A stretch of 6,269 nucleotides of DNA from contig JALUUN010000435.1 of the NCBI GenBank assembly GCA_027021325.1, forward strand, positions 1 through 6,269, in the 5' to 3' direction. The translations under genes were made by a program, and so were the position numbers. This document shows, piece by piece, positions 5,839 through 6,269 of this stretch; the first letter of the stretch is position 1; each line of letters begins with the position of its first letter. The notes under the pieces were generated by a model. The model searched no databases, was not told the origin of the DNA, and saw only the letters and a list, made by a program, of their open reading frames with translations. Source of the stretch: Planctomycetota bacterium. Its GTDB lineage: Bacteria > Planctomycetota > UBA1135.

Positions 5839-6269
5839 GGAAGGCGGCGGTGCGCCGCAACCCTTCCTCGAGAGGCACCTGCGCCGCGAAGCCGAGCAGG
5901 CGGCGCGCGGCCTCCACCGCGGCCCGGGAATGGCGGACATCGCCCGGGCGCTCGGGCCGCCGCTCGGGCTCCGGCGCCGGGACGCCGAGGGCGGCGCAGA
6001 CCGCGTCCCAGAGCTCGCGGATGCTCACCGCCCGGCCGGTGCCGACATTGACCGCGGCGAAGCCCGAGGGGCCCGGTTCGGCCCCGGCCGCCAGGAGATT
6101 GGCGCGGACCACGTCCTCGACGAAGACGAAGTCCCGGGTCTGGCCGCCGTCGCCGTAGAGGACCGGAGGCTCTCCGGCCAGGGCGCGGTCGAAGAAGATG
6201 CTGATGACGCCGCTGTAGGGCGAGCCCGGATCCTGGCGCGGGCCGTACACGTTGAAGTAGCGCAGGGCC
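5813..6269 (-). CDS. NAD-dependent epimerase/dehydratase, GalE-like sugar-nucleotide epimerase, C-terminal part (5' end outside window)
   Basis: The frame is open from the right window edge to TGA at 5813-5815 and gives 151 residues. It begins ALRYFNVYGPRQDPGSPYSG, a hallmark of extended short-chain dehydrogenases acting on UDP-sugars (UDP-glucose / UDP-N-acetylglucosamine 4-epimerase type). GDGGQTRDFVFVEDVV and VNVGTGRAVSI follow, and then RPGDVRHSRAAVEAARRLLG, which is the substrate-binding and C-terminal pattern of the same group. The Rossmann GxxGxxG motif and the catalytic Ser/Tyr-Lys lie upstream, beyond the edge, so activity and exact substrate cannot be judged. The likely role is making nucleotide sugars for surface polysaccharide, in the cytoplasm. 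A GTG at 6250 within the YFNVYG motif is an internal codon, not the start. The gene converges on, and overlaps by 26 bp, the HtrA gene. Confidence 0.92.
   Translation of the reverse strand, partial: ALRYFNVYGPRQDPGSPYSGVISIFFDRALAGEPPVLYGDGGQTRDFVFVEDVVRANLLAAGAEPGPSGFAAVNVGTGRAVSIRELWDAVCAALGVPAPEPERRPERPGDVRHSRAAVEAARRLLGFAAQVPLEEGLRRTAAFLRGPGRRS

Noticed and set aside
4024..5940. A minus-strand open frame of over 600 codons across the HtrA gene.
   Set aside because: It is a register-matched antisense shadow of a gene with an intact catalytic triad and PDZ domains. It also crosses several gene boundaries.
1..6269. Search for tRNA, rRNA, CRISPR arrays, insertion-sequence ends and attachment-site repeats.
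   Set aside because: No cloverleaf-like segment, regular direct-repeat array, transposase-like sequence or flanking duplication was seen by eye.

Overview
The window is strongly GC-rich (by eye around 70 percent, with third codon positions nearly always G or C) and is filled almost entirely by protein-coding genes. Two of the encoded proteins are exported, and both have signal peptides ending in an Ala|Gln junction. One of them is a large CRTAC1-like FG-GAP/VCBS propeller protein of a type common in Planctomycetota, Acidobacteriota and related environmental bacteria. This suggests an uncultured-type, high-GC, diderm environmental bacterium. Planctomycetota is the best guess, partly because the extreme C-terminus of the FG-GAP protein resembles C-terminal modules I associate with exported planctomycete proteins. 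That assignment is inference only.

Layout from left to right: (1) the N-terminal 46 codons of an unrecognised minus-strand gene running off the left edge (1-140); (2) a complete minus-strand FAD-dependent oxidoreductase of the phytoene-dehydrogenase/PYROXD2 superfamily (276-1697); (3) a 171-bp divergent intergenic region (1698-1868) with candidate -10 elements facing both ways and a perfect 8-bp inverted repeat in the oxidoreductase leader; (4) a plus-strand, secreted, seven-repeat FG-GAP/VCBS protein with an ASPIC/UnbV-like region and about 290 C-terminal residues with no confidently recognised domain (1869-4391); (5) a 61-bp gap with a hairpin, then a plus-strand HtrA/DegP-type serine protease with a signal peptide, a complete catalytic triad and two PDZ domains (4453-5838); (6) the C-terminal part of a minus-strand GalE-like NAD-dependent sugar-nucleotide epimerase (5813-6269), entering from the right edge, whose 3' end overlaps the protease gene by 26 bp tail to tail.

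The genes do not form an obvious single pathway. The two co-oriented exported proteins (propeller and HtrA protease) may share a transcript or a compartment, the envelope or periplasm, where the protease would handle misfolded exported proteins. The oxidoreductase and epimerase look like separate transcription units. I found no RNA gene, CRISPR array, insertion sequence or attachment site. I did not find a convincing undescribed multi-gene system. The most unusual points are the uncharacterised C-terminal half of the FG-GAP protein, the possible leaderless start of that gene, the hairpin leader of the oxidoreductase, and the overlapping convergent gene ends.
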